Shown: positions 8,052 to 13,824 of the stretch, one piece after another
Position numbering within the stretch: the stretch's first letter is position 1
Layout of the letters: every line of letters starts with the position of its first letter
IMG/VR virus record: IMGVR_UViG_3300025127_005103
Location: 1 to 30,816 of that record
Direction: 5' to 3' (one strand)
Source: a virus
Length of the DNA stretch: 30,816 nt
Translations under genes and position numbers: made by a program
Notes under the pieces: generated by a model
What the model was told of the DNA's origin: nothing
The model's database searches: none
The model's input: the letters and a program-made list of their open reading frames with translations, nothing else

Positions 8052-8534
8052 ATAGACCCTTTGACTATCGCAAGTGCCGTAGGAATGGCAACAAGTGCAT
8101 TTAATACTATCAAAAAAGGCTTCGCAATGGGAAGGGATATTGAACAAATGTCTGGAGACATTGGTCGTTGGATGTCAGCAGTTTCTGATGTTGATAATGC
8201 AGAGAAAAAAGCAAAAAACCCACCACTTTTCAAAAAATTGCTATATGCAACTAATATAGAACAACAAGCACTTGAAGCATTCGCTGCCAAAAAAAAATTG
8301 GAAGAACAGAGATATGAACTAAAAACTTTCTTAAACATGACCTATGGTCCACAAGCATATAATGAATTGCTTCAAATGGAAGGTCAGATTCGCAAAGAAA
8401 GAAAACAAGCAATATATGAAAGAGAAAAAATCAAAGAACAAATTATTAGTGTTATAGCTATTATTATTTTGTGTCTTACTATTGTTGGTTTTCTTGTTTT
8501 GATATTTGTCATGTTAAAAAATAAATATGGTTAG
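8052..8534 (+). CDS. Coiled-coil protein with C-terminal TM; possible AUA start
   Basis: About 160 residues. It starts with a hydrophobic alanine-rich helix (TIASAVGMATSAFNTIKKGF), has a long charged helical middle (residues 60-130, with AEKKAKNPPLFKKLL and QIRKERKQAIYEREKIKEQ) and ends in one strong transmembrane segment (IISVIAIIILCLTIVGFLV). The first legal start is TTG 8061, but the only good ribosome site, GGAGG at 8041-8045, lies 15 bases away from it. It lies six bases from ATA 8052, which would give MDPLTIASAVG, the start I recall for similar proteins. I list 8052; 8061 is the conservative choice. The role is unknown; a lysis or envelope function fits its place. Confidence 0.55.
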   Translation: MDPLTIASAVGMATSAFNTIKKGFAMGRDIEQMSGDIGRWMSAVSDVDNAEKKAKNPPLFKKLLYATNIEQQALEAFAAKKKLEEQRYELKTFLNMTYGPQAYNELLQMEGQIRKERKQAIYEREKIKEQIISVIAIIILCLTIVGFLVLIFVMLKNKYG

Positions 8535-8865
8535 TAAATTTGTAATTACATTTTTAATTATATTTTATTCTAATCCTATCTTTTCTGGTGCAAAACAAAT
8601 TGGAAAAAAGAAAGAATACACAAGACAACAAAAGGTTTGGCAGGGTCAAATAAAAGAAAAAAAATATACGACTTGCAGATTAAAGAAAAGGATTACATCA
8701 AAATATACAAATAAAAAAGGTTGTATCTATCAAGGTGGCAATAGAACATTTACATTATTAATTGAAAGTTGGTGTCCAAAAAAATATAAATGTGTTTATG
8801 ATCCAAATGGACAAGAGCCAGATATTGATAAGGTCATGGAAAGTTTAAGGAGTATCAAAGATTGA
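8527..8865 (+). CDS. Secreted small basic protein with four cysteines
   Basis: A 112-residue protein with an N-terminal signal peptide (MVSKFVITFLIIFYSNPIFS) and a probable cut near residues 20-22, then a strongly basic mature region (KQIGKKKEYTRQQK, KEKKYTTCRLKKRITSK). Cys residues in TTCR, KGCIY, SWCPKK and KCVYD could form two disulfides after export. It overlaps the previous gene by 8 bases and the next by 4. A periplasmic role in lysis, for example spanin-like or envelope-disrupting, is possible, but no lipobox or coiled coil is present. Confidence 0.5.
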   Translation: MVSKFVITFLIIFYSNPIFSGAKQIGKKKEYTRQQKVWQGQIKEKKYTTCRLKKRITSKYTNKKGCIYQGGNRTFTLLIESWCPKKYKCVYDPNGQEPDIDKVMESLRSIKD

Positions 8866-9074
8866 CAGAAAAAAAAATAAATGAAAAATCTTATGATTTG
8901 AAAATTGGTGAAAATTCTTTTGAGTTAATTCTAAGAATACTTGGCAATGAATTTGTAGCAATCAAGATTGGCTCAACTAACTTTTCTGGAAAGCTTATAG
9001 CAGGAGGAATACTTCTTCTTTTCTTTACATTTATGATTTTAGAGGTATTTGGATTAAGTGAGTATTTCAAATGA
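8862..9074 (+). CDS. Small single-TM protein
   Basis: A 70-residue protein starting at TTG 8862, overlapping the previous stop by 4 bases; no other start is suitable. A soluble N-terminal part (YDLKIGENSFELILRILGNE, then FVAIKIGSTNFSGKL) precedes one transmembrane helix at about 46-64 (LIAGGILLLFFTFMILEVFG). I do not recognise the family. Its place in an unbroken chain of overlapping late genes supports it being real and suggests a membrane role near the end of infection. Confidence 0.5.
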   Translation: MTEKKINEKSYDLKIGENSFELILRILGNEFVAIKIGSTNFSGKLIAGGILLLFFTFMILEVFGLSEYFK

Positions 9075-9211
9075 CAAAATATTATATATATGAATCAATA
9101 AAGCCATTAAAGTTATTAAGAGAAACTTATGTTGAAAAAGATGCTATGAGATATGCAAAACAAGGTTTTATTGTTAGGTCAAGAACAAAGAAAATAAAAA
9201 AGTCTAGCTAG
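9071..9211 (+). CDS. Short basic protein (46 residues)
   Basis: A 46-residue frame from ATG 9071 to TAG 9209-9211, in ATGA overlap with the gene before it, as in the rest of this cassette. It begins MTKYYIYESIKPLKLL and ends in a basic tail, SRTKKIKKSS. No signal peptide or membrane segment is seen. It is short, so the evidence is translational coupling and uninterrupted spacing to the next gene (11 bases). Function unknown. Confidence 0.4.
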   Translation: MTKYYIYESIKPLKLLRETYVEKDAMRYAKQGFIVRSRTKKIKKSS

Positions 9212-9222
9212 AGTAATTTCAT

Positions 9223-9408
9223 ATGGCAGACCAAATTCTAATATCACTTGAAGAATTAAAAAAAATAAAACTCAATGAAAAACAACTTCTTCTAACAATC
9301 TATCTTGCTGATTATTATATTCTTAAAGAAAAGGAAAAACCAAGAGGTATAAAATCTTTACGAGAGAAGTGTGAATATCTTCTAGGGTATAAATTAGCTC
9401 CAATATAA
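9223..9408 (+). CDS. Small hypothetical protein, last gene of the late unit
   Basis: A 61-residue soluble protein ending two bases before the hairpin at 9411. It reads as two or three helices (SLEELKKIKLNEKQLLLTIY, then YYILKEKEKPRGIKSLREKC), with a spacing that hints at a small helix-turn-helix, but no clear signature is visible. It is the final gene before the convergent early region. No clear ribosome site; the start is the first ATG. Confidence 0.45.
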   Translation: MADQILISLEELKKIKLNEKQLLLTIYLADYYILKEKEKPRGIKSLREKCEYLLGYKLAPI

Positions 9409-9410
9409 AA

Positions 9411-9431
9411 AAGGGGGTCTGAAACCCCCTT
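9411..9431. terminator. Bidirectional terminator between late and early genes
   Basis: A hairpin of 8 base pairs (AAGGGGGT with ACCCCCTT) and a 5-base loop (CTGAA). On the - strand it is followed by six T (from A9407-9412), a good intrinsic terminator for the unit that ends at 9452. On the + strand the tail is weaker (TTAAAT), but it ends the lysis cassette where the two directions of transcription meet. Confidence 0.75.
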
Positions 9432-9451
9432 AAATCGCCTTTAAATAAGTG

Positions 9452-9730
9452 TTAGCGGTATGACTTTTGATCATCAACCTCATCTAATACTGATTCAATG
9501 TTATTACTAGCAAATCCAGTTGGATTATATCCATTTCTAACAATGTGCTTGTGAATAGCATTGTCAAGCAAATCGCCCATCAAAAACTTCAAACCATCTG
9601 AGTTCTCTTTGTGAGCTTTCTGAACCTCCTCTCTTATAACTTGGGAAATTCTGTATTCAATTTCGTTTACCAACTCTGAATACTCGTCTTCATATTTATC
9701 TTGGTTGGTTATGGTATTTGTATCTAACAT
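9452..9730 (-). CDS. Small acidic early protein
   Basis: A 92-residue acidic, helical, soluble protein and the only gene of the first leftward unit. The start has AAGGAG upstream and the P1 promoter further back. The middle (YSELVNEIEYRISQVIREEV, then QKAHKENSDGLKFLMGDLLD) suggests a helical bundle. I see no enzyme or DNA-binding signature. Its private strong promoter suggests it is made early and in quantity, as expected of a host-takeover or anti-defence protein; this is inference. Confidence 0.6.
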   Translation of the reverse strand: MLDTNTITNQDKYEDEYSELVNEIEYRISQVIREEVQKAHKENSDGLKFLMGDLLDNAIHKHIVRNGYNPTGFASNNIESVLDEVDDQKSYR

Positions 9731-9754
9731 CTTTTTCTCCTTTTTAAATGTTAA

Positions 9755-9820
9755 AAATGTATTTACAATTTTAGTATGCCAAATAAAAAAGGGTTTGTCA
9801 ACCCCTTTTGTAGTTTTTTT
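9755..9820 (-). promoter_or_regulatory. Early promoter P1
   Basis: Read on the - strand: A-tract with CTAC (9809-9820), TTGACA (-35, 9796-9801), 17 bases, CATACT (-10, 9773-9778), six bases, then GTAAATACATTT (9755-9766). The distance from -35 to that last motif is 29 bases, as in the five other copies. It drives the 9452-9730 gene. Its -10 is the weakest of the set, and its -35 lies in the loop of the terminator 9787-9809. Confidence 0.8.
9787..9809 (-). terminator. Terminator of the 9819-10443 unit, overlapping P1
   Basis: On the - strand a stem AAAAGGGGTT / AACCCTTTT (one C bulged) closes a 4-base loop and is followed by TTTTTT. It stands 10 bases after the stop of the 9819-9998 gene, so it ends that unit. 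Bases 9796-9801 in its loop are also the TTGACA of P1. Confidence 0.65.
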
Positions 9821-9998
9821 AAATTAATTTGATGTGCCTATCAATAATTCCATCAATTGTTTCTTTGACAACCTTATCGTCCATATATCTCATTTTGAGA
9901 AAATCTGGAGTAACATCTAACTCTTTGGCACATCTTTCAATAATAGTATTTATGAATGTTGCAAAAAGTCTTTCATATTGTGCTTCTGATATTTTCAT
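9819..9998 (-). CDS. Small early protein (59 residues)
   Basis: A 59-residue frame, MKISEAQYERLFATFINTII and on to a TAA at 9819-9821. The ATG at 9998 follows a good GGAG seven bases upstream. The gene is third in the P2 unit, 9 bases after its neighbour, and is followed at once by a terminator. The sequence is helical and charged (ERCAKELDVTPDFLKMRYMD), without membrane or metal-binding signs. Function unknown. Confidence 0.6.
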   Translation of the reverse strand: MKISEAQYERLFATFINTIIERCAKELDVTPDFLKMRYMDDKVVKETIDGIIDRHIKLI

Positions 9999-10007
9999 AA
10001 TGATCTC

Positions 10008-10223
10008 CTAGTTAAATCTTACTTCCATTGATACTTGAGTTTCCGCCCATCTTTTGGCTTCTTCAAAATCATCAAATACTTCATGTTTATTTTCATCATT
10101 GTCAAAGATATTTACAACAACATTTCCATCATACTTTACAACTATTGAAACATCAGCATTTGTGTTTGTCGCTATATAATCTGTGCTTTGAATGTTTCTT
10201 GTTACTTGAACTAAATCTAACAT
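10008..10223 (-). CDS. Small early protein, mixed alpha/beta
   Basis: A 71-residue protein in the P2 unit. ATG 10223 (MLDLVQVTRNIQSTD) is chosen because a GGGGGA lies four bases before it; an ATG four codons earlier overlaps the upstream stop and has no ribosome site. The sequence has beta strands (ADVSIVVKYDGNVVVNIFD) followed by a helix (DDFEEAKRWAETQVSMEV), a compact fold common in small phage proteins. No known signature. Confidence 0.55.
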   Translation of the reverse strand: MLDLVQVTRNIQSTDYIATNTNADVSIVVKYDGNVVVNIFDNDENKHEVFDDFEEAKRWAETQVSMEVRFN

Positions 10224-10224
10224 C

Positions 10225-10443
10225 TTATCCCCCATAAATCTCTATGATTCTTTGTAGTGCATATCCCTTGCCAAATACTGTGTCTACCCACTCTAGATTT
10301 CCATTCTTATTTTCATGTATTGTCCATTCTCCCTTGAACTCTCCAATATCTTCAAGAAAATGACCTACATGAAATTCTTTTCCATAGGCTTTTACTATGT
10401 ATGTATTTTTCCACTCTGGGTGCTTTTTGGTTTTTAGTTTCAT
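10225..10443 (-). CDS. Small early protein, first gene of the P2 unit
   Basis: A 72-residue soluble protein rich in aromatic residues (HPEWKNTYIVKAYGKEFHVG, then EFKGEWTIHENKNGNLEW), probably a small beta sheet ending with a helix (GYALQRIIEIYGG). AGGAAG precedes the ATG. It directly follows the near-perfect promoter P2, so it should be among the strongest early products. Function unknown. Confidence 0.6.
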   Translation of the reverse strand: MKLKTKKHPEWKNTYIVKAYGKEFHVGHFLEDIGEFKGEWTIHENKNGNLEWVDTVFGKGYALQRIIEIYGG

Positions 10444-10467
10444 TTGTTCTTCCTAATTTTGTTAATT

Positions 10468-10530
10468 AAATGTATTTACCTAGATATTATAACTCATTGT
10501 ATCTTGTATGTCAACCGCTTTCGTAGTTTT
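10468..10530 (-). promoter_or_regulatory. Early promoter P2
   Basis: On the - strand: A-tract with CTAC, TTGACA (10509-10514), 17 bases, TATAAT (10486-10491), six bases, GTAAATACATTT (10468-10479). Both hexamers are perfect sigma-70 consensus at the ideal spacing, which is rare in an AT-rich genome by chance. It drives 10443 down to 9819. Confidence 0.9.
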
Positions 10531-10562
10531 TTTTAATTATTCTTATATTTTTTTAAAGAAAA

Positions 10563-10580
10563 GGGGAGCTTTCACTCCCC
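10563..10580 (-). terminator. Intrinsic terminator after the 10587-10817 gene
   Basis: A stem GGGGAG / CTCCCC with a six-base loop. On the - strand it is followed by TTTTCTTT. It stands 6 bases after the stop of the 10587 gene and isolates it from P2. Confidence 0.75.
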
Positions 10581-10586
10581 AATATT

Positions 10587-10817
10587 TTAATTGTATGAAC
10601 GAATTATCTTAATCGTATGTTTGATTTCTTCTGCTATATCCGTATGAATATAGTATTCACGAAATGGGTATTTGATTTGTTGCATTAACCATTCCATATT
10701 TGCATCATTTACTATCCTACGAAGTCTAGGTAAATGTTGCATCTCTTTATCATTAAGAATAGCTTGTAAATAATTTACTGCTTTTACTAATCTTTCTTCC
10801 ATTTTTGTAAGTGCCAT
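10587..10817 (-). CDS. Small early protein under its own promoter
   Basis: A 76-residue basic, helical, soluble protein (MALTKMEERLVKAVNYLQAI, then KEMQHLPRLRRIVNDANMEW). It stands alone between P3 and a terminator and has a strong GGAG. A two- or three-helix bundle is likely; I recognise no family. A separate perfect promoter for one small gene suggests a takeover or inhibitory protein needed early (inference). Confidence 0.6.
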   Translation of the reverse strand: MALTKMEERLVKAVNYLQAILNDKEMQHLPRLRRIVNDANMEWLMQQIKYPFREYYIHTDIAEEIKHTIKIIRSYN

Positions 10818-10837
10818 TTTTTTCTCCTTTTTCTTAA

Positions 10838-10900
10838 AAATGTATTTACACTTTGATTATACATCAAAAGGATTTATATGTCAACACCTAATCTGTAGTT
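10838..10900 (-). promoter_or_regulatory. Early promoter P3
   Basis: On the - strand: CTAC with a broken A-tract, TTGACA (10879-10884), 17 bases, TATAAT (10856-10861), six bases, GTAAATACATTT (10838-10849). Both hexamers match consensus exactly. It drives the single gene 10587-10817. Confidence 0.9.
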
Positions 10901-10908
10901 CTTTTATT

Positions 10909-11481
10909 TTATCTGAAACATTTTCCATGAACCCAACAGACTAATGCCCATCTTTCGCCATGTGTCAAAGGGTTCACTTTATGAGGTAAGAAACTAGGAA
11001 ATAATAATATCTGATTCATTTCAAGATTTATTGTCTGTATGCCATTATTGAAAACTAGAAATTCTCCACCCTCAAAGTCATCATTCAAAAGAATACTAAA
11101 ACCTAACTTTCTTGTAGAGGCATCTCCATTTCCCATGTCTACGTGCCAATCATATCCTGCTGATGGAGCAGTATATTTCAATAACTGTGGTCTTTCAAAA
11201 ATGCCAGATAAGTCATAATTGTATTCTTGATTATACATTATTATCAGATTCAAAATATATTCATCAACCCAAGAATAATCTTCATGTATTGGATAAACAT
11301 CAACATTTCTAATTGATATAACTTTTTCTTTCAAAGTTGAATTTGATTTTTGAACTTGACCAACAACTGGATTGATCTCATTTCTTAAATCAAAAACCTT
11401 TTGGCAAAATGATGAATCAACATAATCAAGCATAACTCCATGTTGAGTTTCATTTATTTTTGGTGGAATAGCTATTGTCAT
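10909..11481 (-). CDS. 2OG-Fe(II) oxygenase (prolyl-4-hydroxylase-like)
   Basis: A 190-residue non-haem iron dioxygenase. The double-stranded beta-helix motifs are present: His113 and Asp115 in YDWHVDMGNGD, His167 in FLPHKVNPLTHGER and Arg177 as the likely 2-oxoglutarate anchor. LGFSILLNDDFEGGEFLVFN is the typical core strand pair. Such enzymes hydroxylate protein, nucleic acid or small-molecule substrates using oxygen and 2-oxoglutarate, and are common in marine phages. ATG 11481 has no good ribosome site; ATG 11433 (MLDYVDSS) follows GGAG but only two bases away. The gene is last in the P4 unit after a 109-base leader. Confidence 0.8.
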   Translation of the reverse strand: MTIAIPPKINETQHGVMLDYVDSSFCQKVFDLRNEINPVVGQVQKSNSTLKEKVISIRNVDVYPIHEDYSWVDEYILNLIIMYNQEYNYDLSGIFERPQLLKYTAPSAGYDWHVDMGNGDASTRKLGFSILLNDDFEGGEFLVFNNGIQTINLEMNQILLFPSFLPHKVNPLTHGERWALVCWVHGKCFR

Positions 11482-11557
11482 TTTTCAGCTTTTGGTAATG
11501 CAAATATCTGATGTTTCTTTGCATTGTATTGGTATCTAAAGGAAGAAAATAGAGATT

Positions 11558-11570
11558 TGTAAATACATTT
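11558..11570 (+). promoter_or_regulatory. Isolated TGTAAATACATTT site, possible operator
   Basis: The motif shared by P1-P6 occurs here in the opposite orientation, within the 109-base leader of the oxygenase gene. No -35 or -10 lies at the fixed distance, so it is not a seventh promoter. The core TGTAAATACA is an inverted repeat, so it could still bind the same protein. Low confidence, because the core also occurs by chance elsewhere. Confidence 0.3.
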
Positions 11571-11590
11571 CATCAGACCAATTCCTTGAC

Positions 11591-11863
11591 TCATGCGAGT
11601 GTGTTTTGAATCTTACCATCAAGTAAGAATTTAGCAAGTGATTTTCTAAATAGCTTGAATGTTCGTAAATCAAATAAATCTGAGTTATATCCTAATTTAG
11701 CTAAACTTTCATAGGCATAATAAGTAAATGAATAATTATTCGTTTTACAATTAACCATCAATTTAAAAACACGATAAAAGGATATTGCACTTTCTTGTTT
11801 CAAACTGTCTACTGCTATATCAAATATTTTTGATTCTTCTGGTTTTAAATTCATAATCTTCAT
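11591..11863 (-). CDS. Small early protein of the P4 unit
   Basis: A 90-residue helical protein. The start ATG 11863 directly follows the upstream TAG and has a perfect AAGGAGG five bases before it. The sequence (KPEESKIFDIAVDSLKQESA, then FRKSLAKFLLDGKIQ) shows no membrane or catalytic signature. It follows the 401-residue gene without a gap, so translation is likely coupled. Function unknown. Confidence 0.55.
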   Translation of the reverse strand: MKIMNLKPEESKIFDIAVDSLKQESAISFYRVFKLMVNCKTNNYSFTYYAYESLAKLGYNSDLFDLRTFKLFRKSLAKFLLDGKIQNTLA

Positions 11864-13069
11864 CTATTCCTCCTTAGTGAAATTATAATCTTTATAAATT
11901 ATCCCAAGATTTGGATCACCTGCTAGGCAATTCCTAATCCAAGTCTTTTTACCATTCTTGAAATGTCTCCAATGTCCTCGTCTTTCATGTTGTCTTTTCT
12001 TTATGCCAGTATATTTAGATTTATATATTTTCCTTACTTGGTTATCTGATAAATCAACATGAAGAACCTTATAATCATTTCTTGGTATAGCTTTTCCAAA
12101 TTGATGGTGTATTACCTTTGCATTAGGTTCAATGACTTCTTCTCTTGTGATTTCTGCATTTAGTAAACCAAATAATGCAATCAAGAATCTTGCATCCCCT
12201 ACGAGAACATCAAGAGAACTTTCTGTCATATGTTTCATTTCATCTTGAGTGTATCCTTTCAAGAATGATTCTTTTGGAACCATCCAATGAACACTTGCAC
12301 CTTGAGCCGTTTCAATTCGTTTGGTCAAATCTTTAAAACAATTGAACTCGTGATTTTTATCATAATCAATTATTTTCCCAACTTTATTGTAATCAATTTG
12401 AATACCGCCATCAACTTGTGTAAACTTTTTCAACAAGTCTTTTGGAAATTTCTCTAGTGCATACCATGGTGCTAAAAGCTGTATTGATTTTCTAAGTTGT
12501 TCTGCAAATAATTCATTTTCATTTTTTACCATCATGTATTCTGGAAGTTCTTCCATTAAATCATTCTTTGCTTTTATATCTTCAAAAGAATCTGGGTCTT
12601 GATTATTCAAAACAAAACAAATTGGTGGAGAAGCAAATTGCTTAGAATCCTCAATTTGAAACCAACACTCATATAAAAAATAACTATCGCCCAAATCATC
12701 AGTAAATTTGCAAATATGATAACCAACCTTTTCTGGAAAATAATCAACTTCTTTATATCTTGTGCCTCTTTCTTGATGGTAATCTTGGTAAAACTTTTGT
12801 CTTACGGATTCATCCCATTCAATCCAAATATTATCAAATTGTGGAAGTCCATTTTGTATCATATCCAAAAGTATGCTTGGTTTTGACATTGATGCTTCAG
12901 ATGCTTTCTTTACCAAATTATCAGATATAACAAACTTTTTTGATTTCAAAATACTCATGCGAGTTTCTAATATTTTGGCATCTGCTATAGAGCCATTAAT
13001 ATAGCCCATGAGTCCTTTCTTGGGTACTCCAAGACAATTTATAATCTTACTCGCTAGAATGGGCTTCAT
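11864..13069 (-). CDS. Conserved phage protein with C-terminal RRGHWR...GDP module
   Basis: A 401-residue soluble protein, the largest in the leftward region. The last 50 residues hold the pattern KKRQHERRGHWRHFKNGKKT, then IRNCLAGDPNLGIIYKDY. I recall this His/Arg-rich signature from the C-termini of various phage proteins; it may bind nucleic acid or be a protease or cargo signal. The rest shows no nucleotide-binding or nuclease motif by eye (SILLDMIQNGLPQFDNIWIE near residue 80). It starts behind GGAGAG and overlaps the previous gene by 23 bases. Second or third in the P4 unit. Function unknown. Confidence 0.6.
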   Translation of the reverse strand: MKPILASKIINCLGVPKKGLMGYINGSIADAKILETRMSILKSKKFVISDNLVKKASEASMSKPSILLDMIQNGLPQFDNIWIEWDESVRQKFYQDYHQERGTRYKEVDYFPEKVGYHICKFTDDLGDSYFLYECWFQIEDSKQFASPPICFVLNNQDPDSFEDIKAKNDLMEELPEYMMVKNENELFAEQLRKSIQLLAPWYALEKFPKDLLKKFTQVDGGIQIDYNKVGKIIDYDKNHEFNCFKDLTKRIETAQGASVHWMVPKESFLKGYTQDEMKHMTESSLDVLVGDARFLIALFGLLNAEITREEVIEPNAKVIHHQFGKAIPRNDYKVLHVDLSDNQVRKIYKSKYTGIKKRQHERRGHWRHFKNGKKTWIRNCLAGDPNLGIIYKDYNFTKEE

Positions 13070-13340
13070 ATTGCTCTCCTACCGCTATATATCCTTTTGC
13101 CAAATGTTTGATAAAGTGCATATAATCTCCATTTGCAAAATCAATCTGAACAAACTTTGTCTTTATCTGTGCTTTCAAATCATCATCTAATCCTTTAATG
13201 AATCCAATGATATGTCCTGCCTTGATAAAATGTAAATTATTTTTACCCTCTTGTTCAATAATATACTCTGGATCAAATCCTTTTTCCTCTAGGAAAGTAT
13301 CAATCCATTTATGAAAATGGCTCTGGTAAATCTTAGTCAT
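13047..13340 (-). CDS. Small early protein of the P4 unit
   Basis: A 97-residue soluble protein starting behind GGAG and overlapping both neighbours (8 and 23 bases). The sequence HKWIDTFLEEKGFDPEYIIE, then GKNNLHFIKAGHIIGFIKGL and VQIDFANGDYMHFIKHLAKG, suggests a helix-sheet-helix fold with a DFxxGDYMHFxxHLAKG motif that looks conserved. I have seen similar unnamed proteins in phages but cannot give a function. Confidence 0.55.
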   Translation of the reverse strand: MTKIYQSHFHKWIDTFLEEKGFDPEYIIEQEGKNNLHFIKAGHIIGFIKGLDDDLKAQIKTKFVQIDFANGDYMHFIKHLAKGYIAVGEQYEAHSSE

Positions 13341-13623
13341 TTATCATCTCCATATCATTTGTTACATAATCATTCATTTCTGTGTAGTAATCATCTACCC
13401 ATTCCATCATCTCTTTACGAGTTCCATTTCCATTATGGTAAATCTCATTACCTTTGTGAATTACTGGCTCATTTGTATCTGGGTGTTTACAAACTTTGAT
13501 GTTAAATACTCTCCAACTAGCATAAGGTGAATCATAAAACCTAACATCTTGTATAAAAAAATCTCTGTAAAGGTAAATAACCTCTCCAAAGTAATCTATC
13601 TTTTTTAGTTTAAATTTTGTCAT
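13333..13623 (-). CDS. Small early protein, first gene of the P4 unit
   Basis: A 96-residue, aromatic-rich soluble protein. N-terminal beta strands (KIDYFGEVIYLYRDFFIQDV, then SWRVFNIKVCKHPDTNEPVI) are followed by an acidic helix (RKEMMEWVDDYYTEMNDYV). GGAAG precedes the ATG and the P4 promoter is directly upstream. No catalytic signature is visible. Confidence 0.55.
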   Translation of the reverse strand: MTKFKLKKIDYFGEVIYLYRDFFIQDVRFYDSPYASWRVFNIKVCKHPDTNEPVIHKGNEIYHNGNGTRKEMMEWVDDYYTEMNDYVTNDMEMIND

Positions 13624-13648
13624 TTTTTCTTCCTTCTTTTGTTTATTA

Positions 13649-13715
13649 AAATGTATTTACTCTATTATAGTCGCATAACTAAAAGATAGTGTCAACTACA
13701 AAATGTAGTTTTTTT
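13649..13715 (-). promoter_or_regulatory. Early promoter P4
   Basis: On the - strand: A-tract with CTAC, TTGACA (13690-13695), then TATAAT (13664-13669) at 20 bases, three bases before GTAAATACATTT (13649-13660). The -10 is shifted 3 bases compared with P2 and P3, yet the distance from -35 to the last motif is still 29. It drives 13623 to 11591 and perhaps the oxygenase. Confidence 0.75.
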
Positions 13716-13759
13716 ATAAAAAAGTGCAAAAAAATTAAGAAATATGATATATTTGATTT

Positions 13760-13786
13760 GTTCATGTATCCCACAATTGCATGAAC
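13760..13786. other. Long-loop hairpin in a gene-free stretch
   Basis: The 201-base gap 13624-13824 holds P4 at its left side and no gene. Within it GTTCATG (13760-13766) pairs exactly with CATGAAC (13780-13786) around a 13-base loop. It lies between the end of the P5 unit and P4. It could be part of a leader, a processing site or a small RNA; it is not a tRNA. Confidence 0.4.
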
Positions 13787-13799
13787 TTTGTCTGGGAAG

Positions 13800-13818
13800 G
13801 GGGAGTACTTGACTCCCC
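13800..13818. terminator. Hairpin terminator after the DUF932 gene
   Basis: A 7-base-pair stem GGGGAGT / ACTCCCC with a 5-base loop (ACTTG). It stands 6 bases after the stop of the DUF932 gene on the - strand. The tail on that strand is CTTCCC, so it may act with the hairpin at 13760-13786 rather than as a classical terminator; the + strand tail (TTTCTTTT) is better. Confidence 0.6.
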
Positions 13819-13824
13819 TTTCTT

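Noticed and set aside
7847-8338. Long - strand open frame of 163 residues opposite the XhlA-like and coiled-coil genes
   Set aside because: It lies opposite two well-placed + strand genes with ribosome sites and overlaps; its own composition is that of a shadow frame.
9829-10011. + strand frame of 60 residues
   Set aside because: It lies opposite the 59-residue - strand gene 9819-9998, which has a good ribosome site and operon context.
13740-13824. Possible tRNA or tmRNA fragment near the hairpins
   Set aside because: No cloverleaf, no T-loop sequence and no CCA end could be drawn.
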